Shown: positions 24,767 through 32,260 of the stretch, in pieces
How the letters are laid out: the number at the start of each line of letters is the position of its first letter
Position numbering within the stretch: position 1 is the stretch's first letter
From: Oscillospiraceae bacterium
GTDB taxonomy: Bacteria; Bacillota; Clostridia; Oscillospirales; JAAYXM01
Assembly: GCA_017439555.1 (NCBI GenBank)
Contig: JAFSIZ010000118.1
Coordinates: 1 to 43,614, forward strand
DNA: 43,614 nucleotides
Reading direction: 5' to 3'
The notes under the pieces: model-generated
Database searches by the model: none
Seen by the model: only the letters and a program-made list of their open reading frames with translations
What the model was told of the DNA's origin: nothing
Program-made: the position numbers and the translations under genes

Positions 24767-25740
24767 ATCGCATACCTCTCACTGATTTTCTTAAGGAATT
24801 CTTCCTTGTCCGGAAGCGGAGCATCCTTACCGAACTGAATTGCTTCGTTGATTTCCTCTTCAACTTCCTTTGCGATTACCGAAAGCTCGTTTTCGTCTAT
24901 GATGCCCTTTTCAATGAGGCGTTCTGAATAAACCTTGATCGGGTCGTGGTCTGCCCACCACTGAACGACATCCTTCGGGCGGAAGATTTCAAGGTCGCGG
25001 ATAACGCGGCAATGACCCTCAACGCGATATGTCTTGAACTCGATAAGAGTCGGCCCCTCTCCCTTTCTTGCGCGGTCAACAGCCTTTTTGACTGTTTTTA
25101 TGCAATCGTCAAGGTCATTTCCGTCACACTTCACACCGACCATATCATATGCCTTTGCACGCTCATAAATATCGGGGTTTGCGAGTGTCTTGTAGGAGGG
25201 AGTTGTTGCCGCAAAGAGGTTATTTTCACAAGCGAAGATTATCGGGAGCTTCCAGAGCGATGCCATATTCATCGCCTCGTGGCACCAGCCTTCGTTTGAT
25301 GCGCCTTCCGAGAAGAAGCATACGGTGACCTTGCCGTCATTTAAGTATTTCGATGCATAAGCCGTGCCGATGGAAACGGGAACGCCGCCGCCGACGATTC
25401 CGTTGCCGCCCATAAATCCGAGCTTCGGATTGAAAAGGTGCATTGAGCCGCCGTAGCCGTTTGAAACACCGCTTGCCTTGCCCATAAGCTCTGCAAAGAT
25501 TTTCTTGAGATCAAGACCCTTTGCGATAGCATGGCCGTGGCCACGGTGCGTGGAAAATACATAATCGTCATCGTTGAGGTTGAGGCAGACGCCGAGAGCG
25601 CAAGCCTCCTCACCCGTGTAGCAATGAACAGCTCCGTCAACGAAGCCTTCATTTGCGAGGTCCTTTATAACGCGCTCAAACTCACGCATTATCATCATGG
25701 TTTTTAAGTTTTGTCTGCACTGTAGTTCTTTCTTACCCAT
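24763..25740 (-). CDS. 2-oxoacid dehydrogenase-type E1 component, alpha subunit
   Basis: This 325-residue thiamine-diphosphate subunit starts at MGKKELQ, behind AAGGAG; a 42-residue upstream extension lies in the intergenic gap. YTGEEACALGV, THRGHGHAIAKG and GYGGSMHLF are standard. The pyrophosphate/Mg motif, normally GDGAxNEG ... ENN, reads SEGASNEG ... ENN, so the Asp is Glu and the Gly is Ser. The later loop is GHCRVIRDLEIFR instead of the usual GHS...YR. These changes suggest a divergent subfamily, possibly working without E2. It lies between the TIM-barrel-like gene and E1 beta, with short or overlapping spacing. Confidence 0.88.
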   Translation of the reverse strand: MGKKELQCRQNLKTMMIMREFERVIKDLANEGFVDGAVHCYTGEEACALGVCLNLNDDDYVFSTHRGHGHAIAKGLDLKKIFAELMGKASGVSNGYGGSMHLFNPKLGFMGGNGIVGGGVPVSIGTAYASKYLNDGKVTVCFFSEGASNEGWCHEAMNMASLWKLPIIFACENNLFAATTPSYKTLANPDIYERAKAYDMVGVKCDGNDLDDCIKTVKKAVDRARKGEGPTLIEFKTYRVEGHCRVIRDLEIFRPKDVVQWWADHDPIKVYSERLIEKGIIDENELSVIAKEVEEEINEAIQFGKDAPLPDKEEFLKKISERYAI

Positions 25741-25756
25741 AATTCTACTCCTTATC

Positions 25757-26578
25757 TTAATCCGGGATTTCCGTATATTTTGCTGTTTCAAGCCATTCGC
25801 GTACCCAAAGTTCACTGGGGAGACGAACACCCATTGTTGTATTTGCTTCAAAGACCATTCCGTCAATCTTCTTTTCTTTGAGAAGCTTGAGCCCTGTTTC
25901 GCACTGATGCTTCATAAGTTCGACAGGGACAGATTTCCTTGAATTGAAATCATAGAAATAGATACCTAAAAGCTTTTTCTTATCGGGAAAGGCTTCTGCA
26001 ATTATATTGAGCCTTTCCTCTAAAAGGGGAAGCTCTTCGCTTTTCCATGTCCAGAGAGTGAGACCGTCAATATACTGCATTATTTCGGGAACGAGCTCAT
26101 CAATATGCTGTGTGTACCAGGTTACATAAATATCCATTCTTCGGGAAGCTGCATCAAGCCTTTCGCGGATTCCTGCAAGGAATTCCGCACATTTTTCGGA
26201 AGCATTTTCCTGACCGTCAAACTGATTATAGAAATCGTCGAGATATGTTCCAATGACATTGGGATAACGCTCTGCAAGCTCGCAGACAAAGGCTTCTTCG
26301 TTTCCGACACGGAATCCGCCGGAGCCTGTTGAGTTCCAGAGCACTTTTTTCATTCTGCAGAAGCTCTCCATATATCCGTATGCATCATCGGAATATGGCG
26401 TGGGAACACCGTCGCAGTTTATCATAAGAACATTTGGAACATCAAGCATAAGTGCTGCTTCTGCAGGCGTTATGCGGGATGTTGGAATGGTCTTTGTATC
26501 AAGACCGTTATAAAGCCATATATCATCCTGATGTGCACGAGCACCGAATATCCACATTTTGTCGCGTGCAATAGCCAC
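25757..26578 (-). CDS. TIM-barrel, glycoside-hydrolase-like protein, unknown
   Basis: This 273-residue cytoplasmic protein is of no family I can name. The alternating strand/helix pattern and short acidic motifs at strand ends (NVLMINCDGVPTP, GTYLDDFYNQFD, LTLWTWKSEEL) resemble a glycosidase-like TIM barrel. DD in GTYLDDFY is the best catalytic candidate. A GTG start nine bases after AGGAGG is preferred; another GTG three codons earlier abuts the ribosome site. The ribosome site overlaps the SDR stop, so translation is coupled. It sits between the dehydrogenase and E1 genes, so it probably acts on the same unknown sugar-derived substrate. Confidence 0.6.
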   Translation of the reverse strand: MAIARDKMWIFGARAHQDDIWLYNGLDTKTIPTSRITPAEAALMLDVPNVLMINCDGVPTPYSDDAYGYMESFCRMKKVLWNSTGSGGFRVGNEEAFVCELAERYPNVIGTYLDDFYNQFDGQENASEKCAEFLAGIRERLDAASRRMDIYVTWYTQHIDELVPEIMQYIDGLTLWTWKSEELPLLEERLNIIAEAFPDKKKLLGIYFYDFNSRKSVPVELMKHQCETGLKLLKEKKIDGMVFEANTTMGVRLPSELWVREWLETAKYTEIPD

Positions 26579-26591
26579 AAATTTCACCCTC

Positions 26592-27362
26592 CTACATTTT
26601 ATTTACTGTTCCGTTTATTGTGATACCGCCATCGCAGGGGATAATGACACCGTTTAAATAGCTTGCATCATCCGATGCGAGAAATGCTGCAAGTGCTGCA
26701 ACATCTTCAGGTTTACCCCAACGCTTGAGAGGAGTAATCTGACGGAGAAAGAAATCATTGTCAAAATTCGGGTCATTGAGGTTGCTTTCCTTCACCATTT
26801 CCGTCTCAATTGCCGCAGGTGCGATGCAGTTTGTGCGGATATTGTATTTGCCATAGTCAACTGCAAGACCGCGTGTGAGAGTTACTGTTGCGCCCTTTGT
26901 CGCAGTGTATGCCGCGCATCCCGGAATACCCACAACACCTGCGCTCGATGCTGTGTTGATTATTGCACCGCCGTTTTCCTTCATAAGGGGAAGGGCAAAC
27001 TTTGTGCAGTGATATGTACCGTCGAGGTTGATGGATAAAACCTTCTTCCATATACATTCCTCAACATCACCGAGGATTCCGTCCCGTCCGCCGAGAAAAA
27101 CAGATGCATTATTATAGAGGACATCAACGCGCCCATATTTTTCCGCGATTGTGTCAAATGCGGATTTGACAGAAGCTTCATCGGAAATGTCTGTTTTGAT
27201 GAAGAGAACATCCGAAAGCTCACGCTCAAGCGCCTTGCCTGCCTCCTCGTTTACATCGAGAATTATGACCTTTGCACCTTCTGCCGCAAAGCGGCGTGTA
27301 CCTGCTTCACCGATACCGGCAGCTCCACCGGTTATAACGGCGATTTTACCTTGCAGTTTCAT
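26592..27362 (-). CDS. Short-chain dehydrogenase/reductase (SDR)
   Basis: This 256-residue NAD(P)-dependent oxidoreductase shows the classical SDR plan: TGGAAGIGEA nucleotide loop near residue 11, D in ILDVN (suggesting NAD preference), YNNAS near 85, catalytic Ser in NTASSAG near 137, YTATK near 152, and CDGGITING at the end. ATG at 27362 is chosen because AAAGGTGG lies eight bases upstream; an in-frame GTG four codons earlier overlaps that site. It is the first structural gene of the cassette and lies 24 bases after a perfect LacI-type operator. The substrate is probably a sugar or polyol. Confidence 0.9.
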   Translation of the reverse strand: MKLQGKIAVITGGAAGIGEAGTRRFAAEGAKVIILDVNEEAGKALERELSDVLFIKTDISDEASVKSAFDTIAEKYGRVDVLYNNASVFLGGRDGILGDVEECIWKKVLSINLDGTYHCTKFALPLMKENGGAIINTASSAGVVGIPGCAAYTATKGATVTLTRGLAVDYGKYNIRTNCIAPAAIETEMVKESNLNDPNFDNDFFLRQITPLKRWGKPEDVAALAAFLASDDASYLNGVIIPCDGGITINGTVNKM

Positions 27363-27385
27363 AAGTTTTTCCACCTTTCATATAA

Positions 27386-27405
27386 TTAGGGAAACGTTTC
27401 CCTAA
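27386..27405. promoter_or_regulatory. LacI-family operator of the SDR-E1 cassette
   Basis: A perfect 20-base palindrome, TTAGGGAAAC/GTTTCCCTAA, has the central CG typical of LacI/GalR sites. It lies between lacI and the SDR gene. An imperfect copy lies at 28518-28535 in the lacI promoter. Confidence 0.85.
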
Positions 27406-27438
27406 AATTGCAAAAAAACACGGAAAAGCCTCTTGCCG

Positions 27439-28479
27439 CTATTCCATATTTGCGCGCAGGAGCAGAGCCGGAGATATGAGAACGTTGCGCTCAGGCTCTT
27501 TTTCACAGCCGACATAGCTGTTTTTCATATAGAGATATTCATAGGCCGCGCGGATTGCATATCTCCCGACCTTTTCCTGATTCTGATAGATCGTTGCTTG
27601 CATCACTCCGCGCTTTATGTTCTCGCGGAGTGTGTCAAAAACATCTGTGCCCACAAGCAAAACCTTGCCTGCAAGCCCATTTTCTTCTATATATCTGCAG
27701 ACCGAAGCCGAGGTTGATGTGCTTATATATATGCAGTTTATATCCGGGTGTTTCTCAAAAAGCTCACACACCGCAGCATATGCAATTTCCTCGTTGTCGT
27801 CTGTTTCACACACAATAACCGGCGCCGCCGCATACAGCCCTATGCGCTCGGAAAAGCTTTCTGTTTTCGCCTTGTGTATTGCGATGTCAAGAAAGCCGGT
27901 AAACACTGCGGCCCGGATTTCTCCGCTCACTGCGCAGGCGAAAAAATCTGCCGCGATGCGCCCCGAAAGCGGCGCATCGACTGTTACATCACAAGCGCTT
28001 CCGGGATTGTCAACGCCTCCACCGACGCGAAATATCGGCAGATTGACGTTTTCAGTAGCGCGAATAACCGTTTTGCTGAGCGCAGAGGAAGATGAACAGA
28101 CAATTATCAGATCTGCGCCTGTTTCCTTTATGCTTTCGCAGAGCTCTTCTGTGCGCGTATCATCCGTTATATATATAAACGAGCCGTTCACGCGGCACTC
28201 TGCAAGCGCTGCAATCTCGCTTTCCATACCTGCTTTGAGCTCCGCGAAATATTCCTGCCATTTCATTGGCATAATTATGGCAAGATTTATATCGTTTCTC
28301 GCAAGTGACTGTGCCGCAGTGTTCACAACATAGCCAAGCTCCTCAGCTACGGCGAGCACTTCGGCGCGCCTTCCTTCGCTTACACCGGGTTTTCCTGTCA
28401 GCGCTTTATGGACAGTCGAAAGTGAAATATTGAGTTTTGCGGCAATATCCTTTACTGATGCGCGCTTTTGCTCTTGCAT
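27439..28479 (-). CDS. LacI-family transcriptional regulator
   Basis: This is a 346-residue protein. The N-terminal helix-turn-helix (VKDIAAKLNISLSTVHKALT, residues 9-28) and hinge helix (AAQSLARN) are intact. The effector domain (about 65-340) is a periplasmic-binding-protein fold with a DTRTEELCESI region and a final QNQEKVGRYAIRAA block as in sugar-binding members. It is transcribed toward the SDR-E1 cassette with a 76-base gap holding the operator. A second operator sits over its own transcription start, so it probably represses both itself and the cassette until a sugar ligand binds. Confidence 0.93.
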   Translation of the reverse strand: MQEQKRASVKDIAAKLNISLSTVHKALTGKPGVSEGRRAEVLAVAEELGYVVNTAAQSLARNDINLAIIMPMKWQEYFAELKAGMESEIAALAECRVNGSFIYITDDTRTEELCESIKETGADLIIVCSSSSALSKTVIRATENVNLPIFRVGGGVDNPGSACDVTVDAPLSGRIAADFFACAVSGEIRAAVFTGFLDIAIHKAKTESFSERIGLYAAAPVIVCETDDNEEIAYAAVCELFEKHPDINCIYISTSTSASVCRYIEENGLAGKVLLVGTDVFDTLRENIKRGVMQATIYQNQEKVGRYAIRAAYEYLYMKNSYVGCEKEPERNVLISPALLLRANME

Positions 28480-28517
28480 ACCGCAATATCCTTTCGTTAA
28501 TACATCATAAATTATAC

Positions 28518-28535
28518 AAGGGAAACGTTTCTCTT
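28518..28535. promoter_or_regulatory. Operator in the lacI promoter
   Basis: The sequence AAGGGAAACGTTTCTCTT shares the GGGAAACGTTTC core with the perfect site at 27386-27405. It lies immediately downstream of the -10 at 28536-28541, covering the start of transcription. Confidence 0.8.
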
Positions 28536-28564
28536 ATTATAAAATATATGCTCTCATTTGTCAA
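28536..28564 (-). promoter_or_regulatory. Consensus promoter of the lacI gene
   Basis: On the minus strand a -35 TTGACA (28559-28564) and a -10 TATAAT (28536-28541) are exactly 17 bases apart, a full consensus, with the operator directly after it. Confidence 0.85.
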
Positions 28565-28568
28565 TATT

Positions 28569-29318
28569 TCATTTTCCGGCGGCAAAAAAGCTTTTTCCGG
28601 CGGCATCAAAGCGCCTTACTCCAAATTCCTTTTCGATGATTTCACAGCGCAGACATTCCTCACGCTTTCCGCCGAAAACAATCTTCCCTCCGCTCATAAC
28701 GATGATTCTGTCGGCAATGTCGGCTGCAAGATTTATGTTGTGCATAACAGCAAGCACCGCTTTGCCTTTTTTCGCAAGGATACGCAACGTATCAGCAAAG
28801 GCCCGCTCGACCCCTATGTCCATATGAGACGTCGGCTCATCGAGCATCAATACATCCGAATCCTGCGCAAGCATCATCGCGAGATATGCCTTCTGGCGCT
28901 CTCCTCCGGATATTTCATCAACAAATTTGTTGTAAACCGCCTCTAATCCAAGCTCTTTTGAAGCCTGCAGGCATTTTTTGCGATCCTCCTCTGTAAGACG
29001 CCCCGACACGCCCACATACGGAGTTCTGCCGAGCGAAACGAGCTCCTCAACCGTTATGTGCGGACATCTCAGCGTTTGCGGAAGATAGGATATATACCGT
29101 GCGCGCTTCCGCGGCGGAAGGAGCGCGGCATCCTCTCCCGAAAAGAGGATTTTGCCGCTATATGATACCGTTGCGTTTATACATTCACACAGGCTCGATT
29201 TTCCGCTTCCGTTTTTGCCTATGATTACAGTGAGCGTTCCGGAAAGCAGCTCAAGATTTATATTTCTGAGCACCTGCTTTTTGCCGCGGCAGGCACTTAA
29301 GTTTTTTACTTCAAGCAT
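28569..29318 (-). CDS. FecE/BtuD-type ABC transporter ATPase
   Basis: This 249-residue ATPase powers metal-chelate or corrinoid uptake. It has Walker A GKNGSGKSS (residues 34-42), Q-loop SYLPQT, signature ISGGERQKA near 138 (Glu in place of the common Gln), Walker B VLMLDEPTSHMD near 156 and switch His in MHNIN. GGGAGG precedes the start, which overlaps the permease stop by eight bases. It is the last gene of a four-gene leftward operon. The substrate (ferric siderophore, heme or cobalamin) cannot be told from the sequence. Confidence 0.92.
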   Translation of the reverse strand: MLEVKNLSACRGKKQVLRNINLELLSGTLTVIIGKNGSGKSSLCECINATVSYSGKILFSGEDAALLPPRKRARYISYLPQTLRCPHITVEELVSLGRTPYVGVSGRLTEEDRKKCLQASKELGLEAVYNKFVDEISGGERQKAYLAMMLAQDSDVLMLDEPTSHMDIGVERAFADTLRILAKKGKAVLAVMHNINLAADIADRIIVMSGGKIVFGGKREECLRCEIIEKEFGVRRFDAAGKSFFAAGK

Positions 29319-30324
29319 CGCCCTTCCTCCCGAGCAAAAGAATTATGAAGAACGGAGCACCGAGCGCCGCCATCACCACGCCTACGGGAATTTCCGTCGG
29401 AGAAAGCAGAATTCTGCCCAGCATATCCGCAAGCACCACAAGCGCCCCTCCGATAAACGGCGCGGAAATAAGACGTCTTGTAACATTTTCACCGACAACA
29501 ACGCGTGCCATATGCGGAGCGATAAGCCCGACAAAGCCGAGAAGCCCTGCAAAAGATACTGCCGCAGCAGCAGAAGCCGCCGCGCATACTATGCATATGG
29601 AGCGCAGCGCCTTTACCCTCACTCCGAGAGAAGCGGCGAGGCTGTCGCCGAGAACAAGCGTCTGTATCTTCGGTGAAAGAAACAGTGCGACAGAATAGGA
29701 TACGGCAATAAACACCGCAGGAACAGCAAGCCGCGCCATTGGTACACCCGAAACTCCCCCGATCGAAAAATAATTGTATGTCGCAACAACATCTGTATCG
29801 ACAAGCGATATGAAGGATATCCCGGCATTGAGCAGCGCCGTGATTGCAACACCCGAAAGCAACAGTGTCGTCGCTGTGCCGTCTATTCGTTTTGCTATTG
29901 CAAGCGTGATAACCGTCGCCGCAAGCGCGCCGATAAACGCGACAAACGGAAGCAGCCCAAACGCCTGAGGAAAGAAGCACAGCACAAGAATGGCCGCAAA
30001 GCCGGCACCCGAATTCACGCCGACTATATTCGGGCTTGCAAGCGCGTTTCCCGTCACGCTCTGAAGCAGAGTTCCCGAAACGGAGAGCCCCCAGCCTGCA
30101 AGAAACGCCGCCAGAAGCCGCGGAAGCCTTATTGCGCGCATTATAACGGCCGCCGCATCATCCGAACCGAAAAACAGCCCGGAAAACACCGTTTTCACAT
30201 CAAGCTCAGCACTTCCGAGAAAAAGCGCTGCGGCGGCGGATACAAAAAGCACCGCCGCCATGGCTATATATTTTATAAGATATTTATTCCTAAGCTTGCT
30301 CATATTCGAAATCCACATAATCAT
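29311..30324 (-). CDS. FecCD/BtuC-family ABC permease
   Basis: This 337-residue protein has about ten membrane spans and is the channel of a metal-chelate importer. RLPRLLAAFLAGWGLSVSG and GNALASPNIVGVNSGAGF are family signatures in the first third. GFVGLIAPHMAR near residue 267 is the cytoplasmic loop that contacts the ATPase. Three in-frame ATGs (30324, 30318, 30303) could start it; GGAAG upstream favours the first, while the shorter form overlaps the binding-protein gene less. It overlaps both neighbours. Confidence 0.92.
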   Translation of the reverse strand: MIMWISNMSKLRNKYLIKYIAMAAVLFVSAAAALFLGSAELDVKTVFSGLFFGSDDAAAVIMRAIRLPRLLAAFLAGWGLSVSGTLLQSVTGNALASPNIVGVNSGAGFAAILVLCFFPQAFGLLPFVAFIGALAATVITLAIAKRIDGTATTLLLSGVAITALLNAGISFISLVDTDVVATYNYFSIGGVSGVPMARLAVPAVFIAVSYSVALFLSPKIQTLVLGDSLAASLGVRVKALRSICIVCAAASAAAAVSFAGLLGFVGLIAPHMARVVVGENVTRRLISAPFIGGALVVLADMLGRILLSPTEIPVGVVMAALGAPFFIILLLGRKGDA

Positions 30325-31267
30325 ATATAACTTCCATCAGAAATCTATACGCCTCGCCCCAACGCGCATTCGGCTTATAATGGAAAAGCTCCTTGGGGAG
30401 AAAAACATATTTTTCGTTCTTCACAGCAGAAAGCGACTTCCATTCGGGCCCGGAGAACATCTCCCGAACATTCTTTTTCGCCGCCTCTTCATCGCCCATC
30501 GTCGATATAAAGATATATTCCGGATCGCGCAGAAGAATTTCCTCCGCACTCAGGCTATCGACCAGCAAAGGCGCATCGTCTGCAATATTCAAAAGCCCCA
30601 GCTCCGTCAGCATCTGCGCTGCAAAATGGTCGCTGCTCTGCTTCGCCTTCACCGATGAAGCGGAAGAGCCTGCGCGGAGAAAGAGCGCAGTTCTTTCCCT
30701 GTCTCCGATAAGTGGATTTGACCGCACTGCGGAAACACGCATCTCTACTTCCAAGCCATATTTTTCATATGCGGTTTTGTTTTCCGTTATATCACAGAAA
30801 AGCGAAAGAACGCGGAGATAGTCCTCAAAGCTCTCTATGCGAAAGCAAGCACTCGGTGTTCCTGTCTCTTCAAGAAGAAGCGCCGCCTCATACTGCGCAG
30901 AAATATCAGCTGAGCAGATGACGAAATCAGGCTTTCCGTTGATGAGAAGCTCTGTATTTATTGTTTTTCCCGCGCCATCATCGACAAGGATGACCGAGCC
31001 GTCAGCAATGCCGCGCTCAACCGTCTCGCCGACGGTTATGTCGATCTTTCCTCCCGAAAGAGCCCACACCTCCGCAAGCGAGGACATAAGCACCGCGACT
31101 CTTTGCGGCTTTGAATACAATGTTACCTCTCTTCCGGCATCATCGGTAAAGCTCTTGTATTCGGGAATTGTAACAAGCCTTGTCGAGCACGAGGAGAGCA
31201 TCATAAAAAGCAATATCAGCGAAAGAATCGCCTTGATTTTATTTTTCGAGAAGCTTATTTTCAACAT
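30290..31267 (-). CDS. FecB/BtuF-type substrate-binding lipoprotein
   Basis: This protein of about 325 residues has a basic N-terminus (KISFSKNKIK), a hydrophobic core and lipobox MLSSC (Cys27), so it is tethered outside the membrane. The opening FTDDAGREVTLYSKPQRVAVL is the typical start of metal-chelate binding proteins. A long helix around the middle (about 165-190) links two lobes. ATG at 31267 is used; the start overlaps the upstream reductase-like gene by 29 bases, a strong sign of cotranslation. It feeds the permease and ATPase downstream. Confidence 0.88.
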   Translation of the reverse strand: MLKISFSKNKIKAILSLILLFMMLSSCSTRLVTIPEYKSFTDDAGREVTLYSKPQRVAVLMSSLAEVWALSGGKIDITVGETVERGIADGSVILVDDGAGKTINTELLINGKPDFVICSADISAQYEAALLLEETGTPSACFRIESFEDYLRVLSLFCDITENKTAYEKYGLEVEMRVSAVRSNPLIGDRERTALFLRAGSSASSVKAKQSSDHFAAQMLTELGLLNIADDAPLLVDSLSAEEILLRDPEYIFISTMGDEEAAKKNVREMFSGPEWKSLSAVKNEKYVFLPKELFHYKPNARWGEAYRFLMEVIYDYVDFEYEQA

Positions 31268-32150
31268 ATTCAAAACCGAGCCTTTCTATTGTATCAGCAA
31301 AGCGCTCGCCTGCAATTCCCTCATCACGGAAGAAGCAGATGCACCTCTCAACGACATCGAGAACCTCCTCGCGCGAGGTGAAAATCTTGCCGAGTGCGCG
31401 GCCGCGCGCAACCTTTTTCCCCCAGCGTCCGCCGATATATATGCGGCAACCGTTTGTATATTCATCAAACGCACCGAACGGACATTTTTTTATGCAGCGT
31501 CCGCAGTTGTTGCAGACGGAATCATCCTTTGTTATCTTTCCGTTTTCAACACGCGCCGTCTTCATCGGGCAGGCGGCTTCAACCGCGCATTTCTTGCATC
31601 CGCGGCATTTGTCATAGTCAATCGCCGGAACTCGCTGACCGATAATCCCGAGATCGTTTATGTCGGGCTTGACGCAGTTGTTCGGACAGCCGCCGACACC
31701 TATCTTGAACTTGTGCGGAAGCTTTACATCGTGGTAGCCCTTATAGAAGCGCTCATGGATTTCCTCCGAGAGCGAAAACGTGTCGATAAGGCCGTATTGG
31801 CAGGTTGTTCCCTTGCAGGACACAACAGGGCGAACCTTCGGGCCCGTTCCGCCGGTTTCAAGGCCGAAGCCTGCGAGGAATTCGCGCATAGGCTCGATAT
31901 TTGCAAACGGAACCGACTGAATCTCAATCGTGAGTCGCGAGGTCATCGCAAGCTCACCGCTTCCGAATTTCTTTGCAGCTTCGGCAATTACACAGGCCTC
32001 CTCAGCCGTGATTTTCCCGTTGCGTGTGAGAACGCGCGCGTTGAAGCAATCCTCAGTTGTCTTATCGCGCAGAAACCCCAACCCCTTGACTCTTGCAACC
32101 TCTTCTGCCGCAACAGTGCATTTTGTATCTCCAATATATTTCGACTCCAT
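31239..32150 (-). CDS. Siroheme/4Fe-4S nitrite-sulfite reductase-like protein with ferredoxin domain
   Basis: This 303-residue protein combines a ferredoxin-like half domain (residues 1-100), a nitrite/sulfite reductase 4Fe-4S-siroheme core (about 105-170) and two 4Fe-4S ferredoxin motifs (CRGCKKCAVEAACP near 182 and CNNCGRCIKKCP near 212). The cluster-siroheme cysteines are in VSCKGTTCQYG and GVGGCPNNC; the first pair is C-x4-C, where the classical motif is C-x5-C. It is much shorter than assimilatory reductases. GGGAGG precedes the start. It is the first gene of the ABC importer operon, an unexpected partner that suggests reduction of the imported ligand or metal. That role is inference. 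Confidence 0.82.
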   Translation of the reverse strand: MESKYIGDTKCTVAAEEVARVKGLGFLRDKTTEDCFNARVLTRNGKITAEEACVIAEAAKKFGSGELAMTSRLTIEIQSVPFANIEPMREFLAGFGLETGGTGPKVRPVVSCKGTTCQYGLIDTFSLSEEIHERFYKGYHDVKLPHKFKIGVGGCPNNCVKPDINDLGIIGQRVPAIDYDKCRGCKKCAVEAACPMKTARVENGKITKDDSVCNNCGRCIKKCPFGAFDEYTNGCRIYIGGRWGKKVARGRALGKIFTSREEVLDVVERCICFFRDEGIAGERFADTIERLGFEYVENKLLEK

Positions 32151-32184
32151 ATTCCGGTAAACCTCCCGATATCTTTATATTAAA

Positions 32185-32213
32185 ATGATAACATTTAAAA
32201 GGTTTTTCGTCAA
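32185..32213 (-). promoter_or_regulatory. Promoter of the reductase-ABC operon
   Basis: On the minus strand a -35 TTGACG (32208-32213), a 17-base spacer and a -10 TATCAT (32185-32190) lie 35 bases upstream of the first start codon. Confidence 0.65.
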
Positions 32214-32214
32214 C

Positions 32215-32253
32215 AAAAAAAGACCTGCAATACAGAATATTGCAGGTCTTTTT
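32215..32253. terminator. Terminator of the NSS symporter gene
   Basis: A 15-base stem with A and T tracts on both sides lies just past the leftward symporter stop and just before the promoter of the next operon. It could work on either strand. Confidence 0.8.
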
Positions 32254-32260
32254 GATGCGT

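Noticed and set aside
30837-32183. 448-codon rightward open frame
   Set aside because: It is antisense to the binding-protein and reductase-like genes, which carry clear lipobox and FeS motifs; its composition is not protein-like.
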